The notes under the pieces are model-generated. The model made no database searches. It was not told the DNA's origin and saw nothing but the letters and a program-made list of their open reading frames with translations. Positions 22,640 to 34,172 of a stretch of DNA of 64,000 nucleotides are shown here, in pieces. Origin of the DNA: Thereva unica (lineage: Eukaryota; Arthropoda; Insecta; Diptera; Therevidae); NCBI GenBank assembly GCA_949987705.1, contig OX465284.1, forward strand, positions 66,449,470 through 66,513,469. Direction: 5' to 3'. How positions within the stretch are numbered: the first letter of the stretch is position 1; the number at the start of each line of letters is the position of its first letter. Position numbers and translations under genes: made by a program.

Positions 22640-23630
22640 GTAGTGTCCGGGGTGATAAAAGGCAACAAATAAATGATCTCGCAGAATAAACGGAAAACGC
22701 GGCAAACACAGGCAACAGTAAGGTGCTGTACCAAATCACTCTAAGCACTCTACTAAAAAGCATGCCGTTAAGAGTGCGGATGGAAGGCTGCTGTGCAGCG
22801 ACGAGGAGCAACTCCAAAGATGGAGAGATTACTTCTTTGCCGCCCTGAATGGTTCACTTACACAGGAACCTCAGGAAACCAGCACCAATGCACAGCCAAT
22901 AAGAATCACCACCCAGGCCCCATTCAAGACGGAAATAGTAACCGCAATTCATGCGATGGCCAATGGTAAAGCAGCTGGAAAAGATGGCATTCCGCCAAAA
23001 GTGTTGAAAGCCGAGTCAAGCCTCATAGCAGATGCGCTTCAGCCAATCCTGGAAATATCATGGAACACCTGTATCTTTCCGGAGGATTGGACGGAAGGTG
23101 TCATAGCCAAAATACCAAAAAGGGGGGACCTAACAATATGCGACAACTAGAGAGGCATCTGTTTATTATCTACTGTGGGCAAAAATTTGTCCCATATTTT
23201 ACTATCTAGGATAAGAGAGGCAGTAGACCGAACGCTTAGAAGACAGCAGGCTGGATTCAGAAAGGGCCGCTGCTGCATAGACCATATTAACACCTTTCGA
23301 ATCATAGTGGAGCAGTCTACTGAATTCCGGTCCCCCCTTTACCTTGCTTGCGTAGATTATGAGAAAGCGTTCGACTCGGTTAATAGGAGCTTTATCTGGC
23401 AGGCACTACGGCGACGTGGGCGGCCTGATAAAATAATAGAATTCAGAAAACCCCTATATAACAATTTCAAATGCAGAGTTCTCCATAATGGAAAATTCTC
23501 CGACAGCTTTGAGGTGAGCTCAGGAGTACGACGCCTACTTTCGCCTTCACTATTTTTTATAGTAATAAATGACATCCTTGTCGGCGCTCTGGATAGTAGA
23601 ACAGGCGGCATACAATAGGCTGTGACAGGA
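22640..23630 (+). pseudogene. LINE reverse transcriptase relic
   Basis: Reverse transcriptase of a non-LTR retrotransposon. In order: NGKAAGKDGIPPKVLK at 22956-23005, IAKIPKRGDL near 23110, QAGFRKGRCCIDHI near 23240, VDYEKAFDSVNRSF near 23350, and SSGVRRLLSPSLFF near 23530, where the usual RQG is broken. A stop at 23148 and frame loss after 23620 remove the catalytic DD box. The style resembles RTE-type endonuclease-reverse transcriptases. Confidence 0.75.
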
Positions 23631-23859
23631 GGAATTAGGCATGTAAGGGAAGAAGAAGGGGAGTTATGTAGGTGGAAAAGATTAAGAAACCGCCACTGCA
23701 ATGCTACCCCTGCACCCAAATATTTCCTTAGTTTTGCACATGTTGAACCCATGCCGACAACTGACTCCAGCAATCCCTCCAACTACCCTCAAATAGCAAT
23801 TAGTTCTAGTCTCTTCAAAACCGTGGAGATTGGATTGGATAGCTCATGAGGTATCTAGA

Positions 23860-24640
23860 ATCCAATCTAATTATAAACGACAATACGGCTTCCGACAAAA
23901 AAAATCCATTAGAAATATTTTTGTTTGTCTACAGAACACCTCAACCGAAGTTTGCACCGATTTGATCAATCTAGTCAGGTTGTGCTAGATATATCCAAGG
24001 CTTTTCATAGAGTTATGGCACTCAGCCGTACTAGCTTAACTCCAAGCCAGTGGATTTGACACTGCTACAGGGGACGGACGGCTAACAAAGACCTCAGAAG
24101 ATGGTGGCTCCCGATTTTTCACTTCTATCAAATCCTGAGAAGAGTCACTGCAGAAGAACATCTAGCAGCTCTTTTAGCTAGTCCCAATCCCCTGCTATCA
24201 CCTGCTCTATTTCTTATCTTTATAAATGACCTACTCTTAATCCCCTCCAACAATAGTCAAATTTGCGCTGATGACGGTACTTTGCGTTACTCATACGGCT
24301 TCGATAATACAAGTCAACTACGTGCCAGATACTGTCTTGATGTTCAACTCGGACAAAAAACATCCCAGTGCTCGAAATCTCTTAAGTGCAAGTTCTACTA
24401 CTAGTGATTGCCCCGTCCTGTAATATAAAAATCATCCATTGGGCTTCTTCTCCAATACAACTCTCTTATTTGGGAGCCGCTACGAAAACACCCTTGGCGT
24501 GGTTAGATAAAGCACAGTAAATAAACCACAGTAGGAACGTAGCTGCAATGCCCAAGTTTTATCGTTATTATTATAGCGACTACTCCATCGAACTATTCTT
24601 TCTCGTGCCTCCACGGCAATTTTATACTCTCTGGACCAGA
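23860..24640 (+). mobile_element. LINE family A fragment (copy 3, + strand)
   Basis: The plus strand encodes diverged family A blocks: an RQYGFRQKKSI-like segment at 23878-23910, a PALFLIFINDLL segment near 24210, a CADDGTLRYSYG catalytic-box remnant at about 24268, and a QYNSLIWEPL block near 24450. Many stops. It is oriented opposite to the copies at 9.6-11.7 kb. Confidence 0.7.
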
Positions 24641-24806
24641 ATTTAAGAAATTAACTAGAGCTGAGCCAGAGTTACACGATACAGTACATTTTCCGCTTAC
24701 ACGATGGTAAAATGTACTGAGTCCTCAATTATTTTTAAATGTACCGGTTCAAATATAATTCCCTACTGGTATATGAGCGTGTAAGTGTAATTTAAAGTAC
24801 GTATTC

Positions 24807-25135
24807 TTACTTCTTTTGCGGGAGCAAAATATACAATTTAAAATGAGACGAAGTGAAATTTGAAATACGAACCGGAGAGGCATTTATTATTTTATTTGCG
24901 GCAGTAAAATTCCCAATTTGAAATGAGTCGAGGAAAGATCGTAAAAACGTACTGGAGAGACATTTCCTACTTCTTTTGAGGCAGTGAAATTTTCAACTTG
25001 AAATGAGGCGAGATTGTAATTACGTACTGAGGAGACATTTTTTTACATTTTTGCGGAACAAATTTTCCAATTTGAAATTAGGCGAGGTGAGTTTGTAAAA
25101 TATAAATTTGCATTGTGGAGGCGTAAGTTTCCTAC
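24807..25135. repeat. Degenerate tandem repeat, about four ~80-bp units
   Basis: Each unit has the order (TACTTC)TTTTGxGG, CAATTTGAAATGAG, GCGAG-like, TACGTACTGGAG-like, GACATTT. Units begin near 24807, 24883, 24970 and 25042. They are diverged and non-coding, within the rabenosyn-5 intron. Confidence 0.65.
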
Positions 25136-25760
25136 ATACTCTGAAGCAGTTTAATGCATAACAAACTCATTTAAAATTGTATCCTTCCTAGCACTAGAGT
25201 AAACGTTCTCGGCGTTCGTTAAGAGTAAATGTTACATGAAGGTTAATTCGTTAGCCATATCTAGACTATAGATACGAAGCTTGGAAAATATCGACTAGTG
25301 CGATAGGAACGACCAATATCCTAGAATATCCTATCACGAGCTGGATCATAGTATATACTCATCTGACTCATAGTATAAGCACATCGAGGAGAACTACAAG
25401 TTTCAATCGATACCGCAGTGAAACTAGGGCCTTACACTAGATTGATTCAAACAGAACGTTTTTCCGCCTACAAGTCTTTAAGGATTATATGTGGTTTTTG
25501 TTTTGGAAAAAAAAACACGGGATATTGACAAAACAAGAATTAATAATCAAACTCGAATTGAAAGCAGAGTTATTGGTAGTCCTAAAACCAAGATAAGATA
25601 GAAGACCAGTTGAGGGAATAAAGGAAAGCGAAAATTGTGACAAAAGTTGGCCTGAAACCGAAATAGCTCAAAGCGAGACTATTGGAGAACCCTATGTTTC
25701 CAAGAGAAGGATAATAATAATGTTAGGATGTAAAAAATGTGATCTTTCCATAAATTCTAC
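25136..25760. other. Intronic, no element recognised
   Basis: Last part of the large intron before exon 2 in this orientation. No clear coding or terminal-repeat signature. Confidence 0.35.
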
Positions 25761-26256
25761 CTTTTGCTCATGTAATTTCCTTTGTACAGGATCGGAAGGC
25801 CGGTCCTTTAATAGTTTATGTAATCTTATTATCAGTTTATTGGTTTCGCTAGCATATCTTTCTAAGCGTGGTGTCCTGAAAGGATTTTAGTAAATATATA
25901 TTAACAGAAACAAAACAATTTGAGTACCTGATGGTGTTAAAATAGGAGTAATGACTGCAATCAACACCAATTTCTTGGGGAAGATTTAATACATTTGCCT
26001 GAGTTGTTGTTACATTTATTTTCAAGCTATTATCTAACGATTTAGCCAAATCAACAGTTTCATCAAAATTTAATTTGATTTTTCTTTTAGCTATACTGAA
26101 AATGTCCTTTAAAGATTTTAAAACATCCTGTTCTTCGGCATGTACGTTTTCTACATGATCTGTGAGTCTTTCTGGTGTTTTAAGATCCTCACGGCAAATT
26201 GGACAAAGGAATCCCTCGAGTATTTGACCATCGTCGCTATCAAATGGATTAGACAT
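25761..26256 (-). CDS. Rbsn-5: Rabenosyn-5, exons 1-2 (N terminus)
   Basis: Exon 1 is 26256-25928 and exon 2 is 25875-25761, joined in frame through a 52-bp GT-AG intron (phase 2). Met1 at 26256 opens MSNPFDSDD, which includes an NPF motif (residues 3-5) of the kind that binds EH domains. A C2H2 finger follows, with ligands C18, C21, H34 and H39, as in the family. Exon 2 encodes ETNKLIIRLHKLL, matching the conserved linker before the FYVE domain. The donor at the end of exon 2 is phase 0 and joins the FYVE exon at 7516 across the 18.2-kb intron. The start is chosen because it is the first Met before the family's N-terminal motif and lies close to the divergent TUG promoter. Confidence 0.9.
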
Positions 26257-26687
26257 AATTTGCCTTCAATTAATATTATCCCAGCGATGTTGTTTACGAC
26301 GCCTCCAATTTACTGCAAAACGAGATTTCAATTTGTATAAAACTGACATTTATCGAGATCTTCTTCTTACTACAAAAATTAATTTTTTTAAAATAAATTT
26401 GATACCCAAAGAAGTGAAACAAACTGTTTTTTAAATGTTTTTAATTTGAATGTTTGATTAATAGTGCAAGCAAAATTTGGATAATAAAATTATTTTATTA
26501 ATAAAAGGAAGGGAAAATTCTTCAATTTGTTCTAGTACCTGAATTAACTGCATATATTTTTTTTTTGTTTTTCTGCAACATAACCTCAACTAATTTAAGG
26601 TGAAATGTCAAAACCAATGATTTTATAAAAAAGCTAAAAGAATTACTGCACATAGGGCTGTGAGAAGACTGCTTTTTAGTAACTAAC
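26257..26687. promoter_or_regulatory. Shared divergent promoter, rabenosyn-5 / TUG
   Basis: The 431 bp between the two start codons must hold both 5' UTRs and promoters unless further upstream exons exist. The sequence is AT-rich with no obvious TATA box placed for either gene. The role is inferred from gene orientation only. Confidence 0.55.
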
Positions 26688-28903
26688 ATGGATAGTAAAA
26701 AAGTGACCGTTTTAACACCGCATGGCAGAAGACAAAATATACACATTTCTCCAAGTACAACAATCTTACAAGTAAATTATATTTAATATATTTAAAGCTC
26801 CATCCAATTCATTTTTTTCTCCAGATCCTCGAGGATGTTTGTAAGAAGTATAAGGAATTCAATAGTGACGAGTATGGTCTGAAACATCATAATACAGTTC
26901 TAGATTTGTCACTTATGTTCCGTTTCTCCGGTTTACCTAATAATTGTCTGCTTGAAATGGTTGAGATTACTAGAAAACGTGAAGATGGTCAAGTTACTCT
27001 TTGTATTCAGCTTGAAAATGGCTCACGATTTCAGGATACCTTTGATCCTTCTGATAATTTATTGAATGTTTTAAATAAATTACATCCAGATAAAGGGGCT
27101 GAGCATCAACAACCTGTGATTATTTATATGAGAAAGGAAATATATGGCGAAAATCTGGCTAAAACCACACTTAGGAGTCTAGGAATGACAAGTGGACGAG
27201 CGATGGTTAGGCTGATAAATAGATCCCCAGAAGATCTTAAAACGTAATAATATGTTATCTTAGTCTATTTCTTTTAGAATAATCAATACCATTTTCAAAC
27301 TTTAATCTTATACATCTCCAACCTTAAAAACTCAACGAGTTCATAACTGTATACAATGTATTTAATTATGCATTATTCAAGAATGTATTTCCATTTTAAG
27401 AACTCCTTCATTTACACCACACTTATATATAGTAGGGATGCACACGTGATTACTGAACAACTGTTGTCGAAACTGTATTTTCAACTAAAATTTGTGTCGT
27501 GAAAATTAACATACGATTTTTGATTTTGATTAGTCTTTGTATCTTATAGGGACACACAAATTGATATCTCCTAGTAGATACAAAAAAAAGTTCCTCGCGG
27601 TGAATTATGCTGTCAAACCTGTTCGACAACAGTTGAAAGAATAGTCGTGTATGCCTCCACAATATCCATACTTATTACAATATTTTACAGGCAAGCAAAT
27701 GTTTACATACCAATTAAAATTGAACCAAAGCCAGAAGAAGATGAAACACAGAGGCGTAAGCCTACCCCCGCTCCCAGTAAAGCATTACAAATAAATTCAG
27801 ACACCATAAAATCACTCAAGAAAAAGGAAATTGTCGAAGGCAAAGCAGAAATTGAAAATAAAAAAGAAGAACCCACTCCGAAGGCAGTTAGCCCCGGACC
27901 TTCTACAAAACCGCCATACGATTGGGGTACGGGCGGAAGAGCCATGAATGAAAAAATAGAAAAACTAGACCAAGATCAAAGTGATGAGGATACTGAAATG
28001 GAAGACGAGCCTGAAATATGTGAAGTATGTTACCCGGTAATTATATATAAAATCTAATTCTAAATACCTTTGTAGTTAGGGGAAAGGAATGCCGTAGTTT
28101 TCTCTTTAGCAACAGCACAAAAAGTTGTTGATGAACTTCCTGATTCATTTTTCGATCTTACAGTAGAGGATATTAAATTAATATTGCGAGACTTAAAGAA
28201 GGTTTCAGAAGGTAACGATGATGCTCCGCTTTTAACAGCAAAGTTACGAGAAATGGAAAAGAATAATGTAATGTTGCACAAATTAACCCAATATAAGAAA
28301 GGTGTCATTAGAATACAATTTCCTAACCGGTTGGTGCTTCAGGGTACTTTTAAGCCCGTAGAAAAGGTGGAAATTGTTTACGATTTTGTGCGAAACTATT
28401 TAAAAGATCCCAATTTGGATTTTCATTTGTGTATGTAATATATGTTATTTTATATTTTCTACTTTAATTCTTATTTAATTGTAGTCACTACACCCCCGAA
28501 AAAAATTCTTGCAACAGATAAAACGCTACTCGAAGTTGATTGCATTCCAACTGCAGTTTTACATTTTGGTGTTGATAAAGATACTGAAGAGGAAAATTTT
28601 TTAAAACCTGAATTATTAACTAAGCTTACTTCAGCCGATGGAGCTATTTTAGCAGCTTCAAAATCTAGGTAAAATTTTACTGCAAATGTAACTTTTTTTT
28701 TTTAAATTTAATATAATAGACATATGGGCTCAGCTAGAGCGCGTCGTGTTCAGACACCAGAAGAAGCAAAAACACCAGACCCTCCGAAATCTACAGGTGC
28801 AATACCTAAGCAGCGGAGAACTGATGCATCATTTAAAGAATCTTCAGCAAATGCTGGACCATCTGGAAATGTTCCAAAGTGGTTTAAACCTATTAAAAAG
28901 TAA
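26688..28903 (+). CDS. TUG/ASPSCR1-like UBX-domain protein
   Basis: TUG proteins tether vesicles (GLUT4 vesicles in mammals) and bind p97/VCP through a UBX domain. Six coding exons: 26688-26771, 26825-27243, 27691-28024, 28076-28430, 28485-28668 and 28720-28903. All introns are GT-AG and every junction keeps frame, giving 519 residues against about 550 in human. The N terminus (KKVTVLTPHGRRQNI, SPSTTILQ, then YGLKHH, LDLSLMFRF, LPNNCLLEMV) is the TUG ubiquitin-like domain. Exon 3 encodes an acidic, Lys/Glu- and Pro-rich linker. Exons 4-5 hold the UBX fold (VIRIQFPNRLVLQGTF; FTTPPKKIL). The protein ends PKWFKPIKK, like other family members. An AATAAA lies about 100 bp after the stop. Divergent partner: rabenosyn-5. 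Confidence 0.93.
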
Positions 28904-29265
28904 AAAAAGAAAATGTATCTTTTTGTAAATTAAATTTTTTTCATGTATGTGATAAAGAATTTTTATTATTTCACTTTTTTATAAGATTTGAAAAAAAGGC
29001 TTAATAAATTATGAGAATCTTTGGGATTTTTTTATATGAAAGTCTAAACTCAGGTGTGACCCTTTGAACTACCAACTAAATGTTGCAGCCATGTAGCTGG
29101 CTGGAACATGGCAGCTTTTGGTCGAGCTCCAGCAACGAACAGCAGCATACGGTGTGCGAGAATATGAAATGAATTGCAACATTGAAACGTAACTCCTCAC
29201 AGCCCATTTTTACTAATTTGCTCCGCACACCGTAGACTTATACGCTGCTGTCCCTGGCTGGAGCT
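28904..29265. other. 3' flank of TUG with repeat scraps
   Basis: A possible polyadenylation signal AATAAA lies at 29003-29008. A scrap of the LINE family A 3' end (ACTCAGGTGTGACCCTTTG) is near 29046. An imperfect inverted pair follows (GAGCTCCAGC near 29127 and GCTGGAGCTC near 29257). Confidence 0.5.
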
Positions 29266-30249
29266 CAGTGGTGTTGTCGAGCCGGAATGCTCCGGAACGT
29301 CGTTCCGGTACTTTCTTTTTGAACAGGAACGCGTTCCGGAACTAAAGATGATTTCTGATAACGAGAATTGGCTGACGTATTAAAAAAAATTAAAAAGAAT
29401 TGCTGATTTTTTTTCTAATTTTTGACGAGTTTTTATATGTATTATCATAGACAAATAAAAGGAAAGATGTTCCATTTCAATCGAATAAGAAAAGTGTGCA
29501 CTTTCCTGATTAAAGAGCTTTCCTATTGCTGAGAGAGCTGCACTATTAATTGAGAATATCCATTAATAACCATAAAGATAATTTCCACTTCATATTTTTA
29601 AATTTGTTACTATTTTACATCTTGAAATCCTGCAAAACGCAATAATTTTCATCTGAATATTTACGAAAATTAAACATTTCCCAATCGAAAAATTAACATA
29701 TTGCGGAAATATTTTTTGTAAATCAAAACGAAATCAAAATTCGCACAAAACAAACGGTTTTACTTACTTTTGCAAAGTAGTAAAAACCGAAAAGTCTGAC
29801 CTGAAAAAACAAAATTGTAATGAAACTTACTCAAGTCTCTTGACAGTGCCACCGAAAATAATGATTTAGCGGGGGCAGCTTTCGTTTGGAGGAAGCTTAA
29901 ATGAAGGAAATAGGAGAGCTCTTTCATCAGGAAAGTGCACACTTTTCTTATATGAAATGGAACATCTTTCCTTTAATTTGTTTATGGTATTGTTATAAAC
30001 AAGGGTTTGAACCGAACCCGAACCGGAACGAACCGGCTTGTTTTTCCAAACCGTGAACCGGAGTCCGGAACGTTTTTTTTCTGTATTGGTAGATGAAATT
30101 CCCATATTTGTAGTTTTTACATTTCCCACCCTTAGTGTAAGAATTTGAGTATGTATGTGAGTAAATTTGGGACATGAGACCCAGGATCGGCCCTGTCTAT
30201 ATAATTATATATACGCGTTCCGGTAAAAAAAATTAGCACAACACCACTG
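29266..30249. mobile_element. hAT-like non-autonomous element, 984 bp
   Basis: Inverted ends CAGTGGTGTTGT; the flanks share TGGAGCT (29259-29265 and 30253-30259), a near-complete 8-bp duplication with three extra bases on the right. Subterminal regions repeat CCGGAACG words. A second inverted pair inside (GGAAAGATGTTCCATTTC near 29460 and its complement near 29957) forms a long stem. No transposase ORF. Confidence 0.65.
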
Positions 30250-30419
30250 CAGTGGAGCTCGATCGAAAGTGGGGTACGTGGACACCGCATAGGTCAGCTA
30301 TATTACAAAAACGAGGTGGGCCAGCTAAGGGTTAGTCAACTGTTAGGTTCCGACTGCCCACTGAAACGGAAGGAATGGTGGAGCGAGATAAGAAACTACT
30401 TTGGGTGATTTCCAAAATC

Positions 30420-31785
30420 CAGGGCCGTCTTTAAGGCAGGGCACACCGGGCTCAGCTCAGGGCCTCCTGCTAAAGGGGGGCCTCCTCGTAGAAAATCGTT
30501 AAGATTTTTATATATTTTTTTAAAAAAGGTTACTTTACTGTCAAAACATAGTTTTTGAAGGAAAAGTCATAGAAAATGGGTCTTATTTGGATAAGTGCCA
30601 ATTTTTCTCATTTTTGCAACAGAACATCAAATTCTTTCCGCTATAATGAAAGTAAACCTCTGATATATACTGTAGTGCTGGAAAAATTCCCGATCCAATA
30701 AGCCCAAGATCAGTATCGTACTACAATTATTGTAGAAGTTATAGCGATTTGTTTGAAAGTGTTATTAAAAAAAATAATAATTTAGTACAAAATATAATTG
30801 TTAATAATGGTGGGGGTAGGGTTTGATCCAAATATATAGTTTGGAAAATTTCTGATCTAAAACGCCCAAGATCATTATCATACTACAATTACTTTAGCGA
30901 TTTGTTTGAAAGTGTTTTAAAAAAAATCTTATTTAGTAACAAATATAATGTTGAAAGGGGGGGGGGGGGTACACTTCATCCAAACTATATAGTTTCTTCG
31001 CGAAAAATTCTTAAAATAAATTTTAAGATTTTCGCTGAAATGGAACGCAAAAACATTTGGCACATTCCATGTCAAATCGGATAAAATTTTTCGACCCCCT
31101 CCGTTTTGGCTGAAAATTTTCAAGGAGCTATTGGGCAACTATTTAAGACTACAAATAAATTTTTGTTTTAATTTTTTCAACAATCTATTGACAATAAAAA
31201 TTAAATGCTGAAAAACATAAACATATTTTCGAATTCAATGTCAAAAGGTCAAAAAATAGTAAAAAAAACTCCACGAAAATGGACGTTTTTGGTGTCAAAA
31301 TGTTCTGGAGAAGTCACTCTAACATCTCGATCAAAAATCTCGTTGGGATCTTAAGGATTTCGAAAGTTATGAGTAGTTGTTTATAATCATTAATTTTTTA
31401 CGATATTTATTGAACCCTTTGACCTAGATTTTTTTCGAAACGTCATCAATTTTCACCAAAACTTGTATAAGGGGGTTTATTTGGCCGCTGATTACGAATC
31501 TGCGGTTGGATTTTCAAAAAAATGAACCTTTTTACATGAAATGAATTTTCGTCCGCCATCTTGGCTGCCATTTTGAATGTAAAAAAACTTACCGTTTAGA
31601 ATAGTGAAAGGAGAAAAAATTCAAGATGTACAAAAAGTGAAATTTCAGATAGTACTTATTTTAAAGAAAAATCATAATGATCAATGTTAGAGTGCTTTTT
31701 AAAAAATTTCAGGATATTACGTCTCCTTAAGTGGGCCTCCAATCCAAGTAGGCCCAGGGCCTTCAAGCAATGAAAGACGGCCTTG
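30420..31785. mobile_element. hAT-like non-autonomous element, 1366 bp
   Basis: The flanking 8-bp duplication CCAAAATC is perfect (30412-30419 and 31786-31793). Inverted ends CAGGGCCGTCTTT and CAAGGCCGTCTTT. Near the ends, GGGCCTCC words face each other. The interior holds two diverged tandem copies of about 155 bp (about 30680-30840 and 30841-30990), each with AGATCA(G/T)TATC and TAGCGATTTGTTTGAAAGTG. No transposase ORF. The surrounding sequence resembles an RNase-H LINE relic. Confidence 0.8.
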
Positions 31786-31793
31786 CCAAAATC

Positions 31794-32122
31794 CATCACT
31801 GTGGTATCACGGCTACAGACTTCCATTTGCTGAATTCTGCAGTGATGCATTTTGGAATTCACCATATGTTTTAAAAATATTGAAATCAAGATAATTTTTG
31901 TGGCACCACTTAGGAATGAGTTCTATCAGAACAAACGGATATCTTTCTTCTCTGATAGGCAAGCGGCAGTAAGGGCGATAAGGTCGCCGGACCAAGTCTA
32001 CATTAGTTTAGGAGTGCCAACGTGCTCTTTGTGAGCTTGACGTTCTCAACCAAGTTACCCTTCTGTGGGTCAGCGGGACTTCAAATACAATGAAAAAATG
32101 GATGATAGTCCTTATATTATAT
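31794..32122 (+). mobile_element. RNase-H LINE relic, left part (split by gypsy insertion)
   Basis: Encodes NKRISFFSDRQAAVRAI near 31930-31985, the second catalytic Asp block of the RNase H domain of R1/LOA/I-type LINEs. Frame is lost soon after. The rest continues beyond the gypsy element at 38852. The ATAT just before the LTR (32119-32122) is the gypsy target duplication. Confidence 0.6.
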
Positions 32123-32603
32123 TGTTACGAATTTACGGCTTAACGGATTCGTAGGATTAATTAAGGAATACACTTTTTAATTATCCACACAATAATTTAT
32201 TTATCACAAACCAAACACAATTTAAAAATAAACACAATCCTTAGAGTTCACTATAATCACTAGCAAATTTAATATTTCGCACTATTCAATTCTAATTATC
32301 GCTTTTTATTTCACTACTTTTCACTGTTCTCACTTTAAAACACTTGTATCGCCTTTATAATCAAAACTCACTCGATAGCGGCTGCCAGGCGCTTTTATAT
32401 AGGCAGCTCCACCTTTGTCTACTTTCTGGAACCTTCGTTTTCTGGTTCCTTGTGGTAGGTTCTTTTATTTCCTTAAGTTTCGACCAGCTTGAAGTTGTCT
32501 TCGCTTATCGCTCGTTAGTTTAGTACATAAATTCTTAATTCAGACAACAACCGAAAATCGTTGATTCATCCTCTCGACGAACAGATGGCGCATAATCATC
32601 ACA
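32123..32603 (-). repeat. Gypsy 3' LTR
   Basis: 481 bp; differs from 38371-38851 at one base (CTCGATAGC here, CTAGATAGC there). It contains AATAAA-type signals on the minus strand. Confidence 0.93.
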
Positions 32604-32614
32604 TTGCCCCCTCC

Positions 32615-33604
32615 TTAGGACTGTTCGTCCCGAACAGCTGTCCATCCTGGATCCGGCTGATGATATGGGCACAGCCTGTCTATGTGCACAATCTTCTTCT
32701 TTGCTTTGGGTCCTTGTTGAATCCTGTAGACCACATCGTTGATCCGTGTTAGGATTTTATAGGGCCCCTCCCACTGACGCTGAAGTTTCGGAGACTTGCC
32801 TTTCCGTCTTCGAGGGTTGAACAGCCAAACGAGGTCACCTTCCTGGAATCCGCTACAGTTTGCTCGGAGGTCGTACCTTGTTTTCATCCTGTCACTGGCT
32901 ATCTTGAGATTCCTCCTTGCGAGCTGGTGGATATCTGCAAGTCTATCACGAAGTTCACCTGTATAACCGCCAGTAGATTCGTTGCTTTCCACAGGTGTCC
33001 CAAATTTCAAGTCGCTTGGCAGCCGGATTTGTCTTCCAAAAATCACACTAGAAGGGGTTTGTCCTGTGGAATTATGAACTGCTGTCCCATATGCCATTAG
33101 AAAAATAGGGATATAACTGTCCCAATCGCGCTGGTGCTCGCTAACGACTTTCCTTAAGTGCTCTAGCATTGTCCTGTTGAATCGTTCTACCATTCCATCG
33201 GATTGGGGATGAAGGGGCGTCGTCCTGGTCTTCTTCATTCCGAGTATCTTACATACTTCTTGAAAAACTTGAGATTCGAAATTTCTCCCTTGGTCAGAAT
33301 GAAGCTCATGAGGAACACCAAATCTGCAGATCCAATTGTTCACTAATTCCTCTGCAACAGTGATTGCTTCCTGATTTGGAATGGCATATGCTTCGGGCCA
33401 CTTACTGAAGTAGTCCATAACCACCAAAATGTAACGATTCCCTCGGTCTGATGCTGGAAAAGGTCCCGCCACATCGATTGCAATTCTTTCAAATGGGGCT
33501 CCCACGTTGTATTGCTGCATTTCTCCTTTTGTTTTTACTCGAGGGCCTTTGCTGCTGGCACAAATTGTGCATTTACGGCACCAGTCTGTAACATCGTCCC
33601 GCAT
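32615..33604 (-). CDS. Gypsy integrase, C-terminal part after MITE
   Basis: Integrase joins element DNA to the host chromosome. The ORF starts with the second half of the HHCC finger (CRKCTIC). The catalytic triad is visible: D in AIDVAGPFP, D in LHSDQGRNFES and E in SDGMVERFNR. The C-terminal GPYKI-type module (WEGPYKILTRI) follows, then the stop near the purine tract. The reported Met is internal; the natural protein continues from the RT ORF, now cut by the MITE. Confidence 0.92.
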   Translation of the reverse strand: MRDDVTDWCRKCTICASSKGPRVKTKGEMQQYNVGAPFERIAIDVAGPFPASDRGNRYILVVMDYFSKWPEAYAIPNQEAITVAEELVNNWICRFGVPHELHSDQGRNFESQVFQEVCKILGMKKTRTTPLHPQSDGMVERFNRTMLEHLRKVVSEHQRDWDSYIPIFLMAYGTAVHNSTGQTPSSVIFGRQIRLPSDLKFGTPVESNESTGGYTGELRDRLADIHQLARRNLKIASDRMKTRYDLRANCSGFQEGDLVWLFNPRRRKGKSPKLQRQWEGPYKILTRINDVVYRIQQGPKAKKKIVHIDRLCPYHQPDPGWTAVRDEQS

Positions 33605-33616
33605 GTGAAGCCAATA

Positions 33617-34172
33617 ACCCTAACTATAATGATCTTAAGACATCATAAGATTCTTCGTCAAATTCTCTTAAGACTGGTTAATTATCTGTCAAATCTTAAG
33701 CTCAGCTATAATAGCCTTAAGACGTTTTGACATTTGTAAAAGGTAAACAAATCGAGTCTGGGAAACCGTCCAATAAATTAAAAAAATGGAAATTAACAAT
33801 AGTTTTAATGAAGAACTGATTGAATTAGTTCAAAACTGTTTTTTTATTGTCTTTATTTATTTTTCTTACACAACACGATCTAAGTTTTTTTTTCACATCT
33901 TCTACCAATTTCACTAATAACGCCAAATTATTTAATAACTCCAAATTATTCATTTTGCAAAAAAACGTTTTCTGCAACTAGAAACACTAAAGAAAATTAC
34001 ACTTTTCTTATGGTTGCTTAAGATTTGTACGCTCGTTACCGTACATTAAAGACTTGACGAAAGATTGGAAAAGTTAACGAAAGATTGCTTAAGGCCATTA
34101 TAGTTGGTATTATGACATTTCATAGGAGCGTAAAAAATCTTAAGGTATCTTAAGACCATTATAGTTAGGGCT
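33617..34172 (-). mobile_element. 556-bp MITE in gypsy integrase, PIF-like
   Basis: Inverted ends around CCCTAACTATAATGxTCTTAAG. AATA (TATT on the minus strand) flanks both ends (33613-33616 and 34173-34176); the outer bases can also be parsed as a TTA duplication. A frame starting near 33785 (MEINNSFNEELIELVQN) resembles the start of a MADF domain, pointing to a deleted PIF/Harbinger parent. Removing the element restores one RT-integrase frame. Confidence 0.8.

Larger units (their letters stand above)
7517..25760 (-). other. Rbsn-5: 18.2-kb intron 2 of rabenosyn-5, filled with transposons
   Basis: The donor is AAAG/GTAGAA at 25761/25760 and the acceptor TTTTAG/ACA at 7517/7516; both are phase 0. 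The exons either side encode adjacent parts of one protein: residues 110-148 resemble the RIDHYVxEVNKLIIRL region and residue 149 onward is the FYVE finger. The intron therefore spans everything between, including a piggyBac element, a PIF-like element, several MITEs and at least four LINE fragments. No host exon was found inside. Confidence 0.85.
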
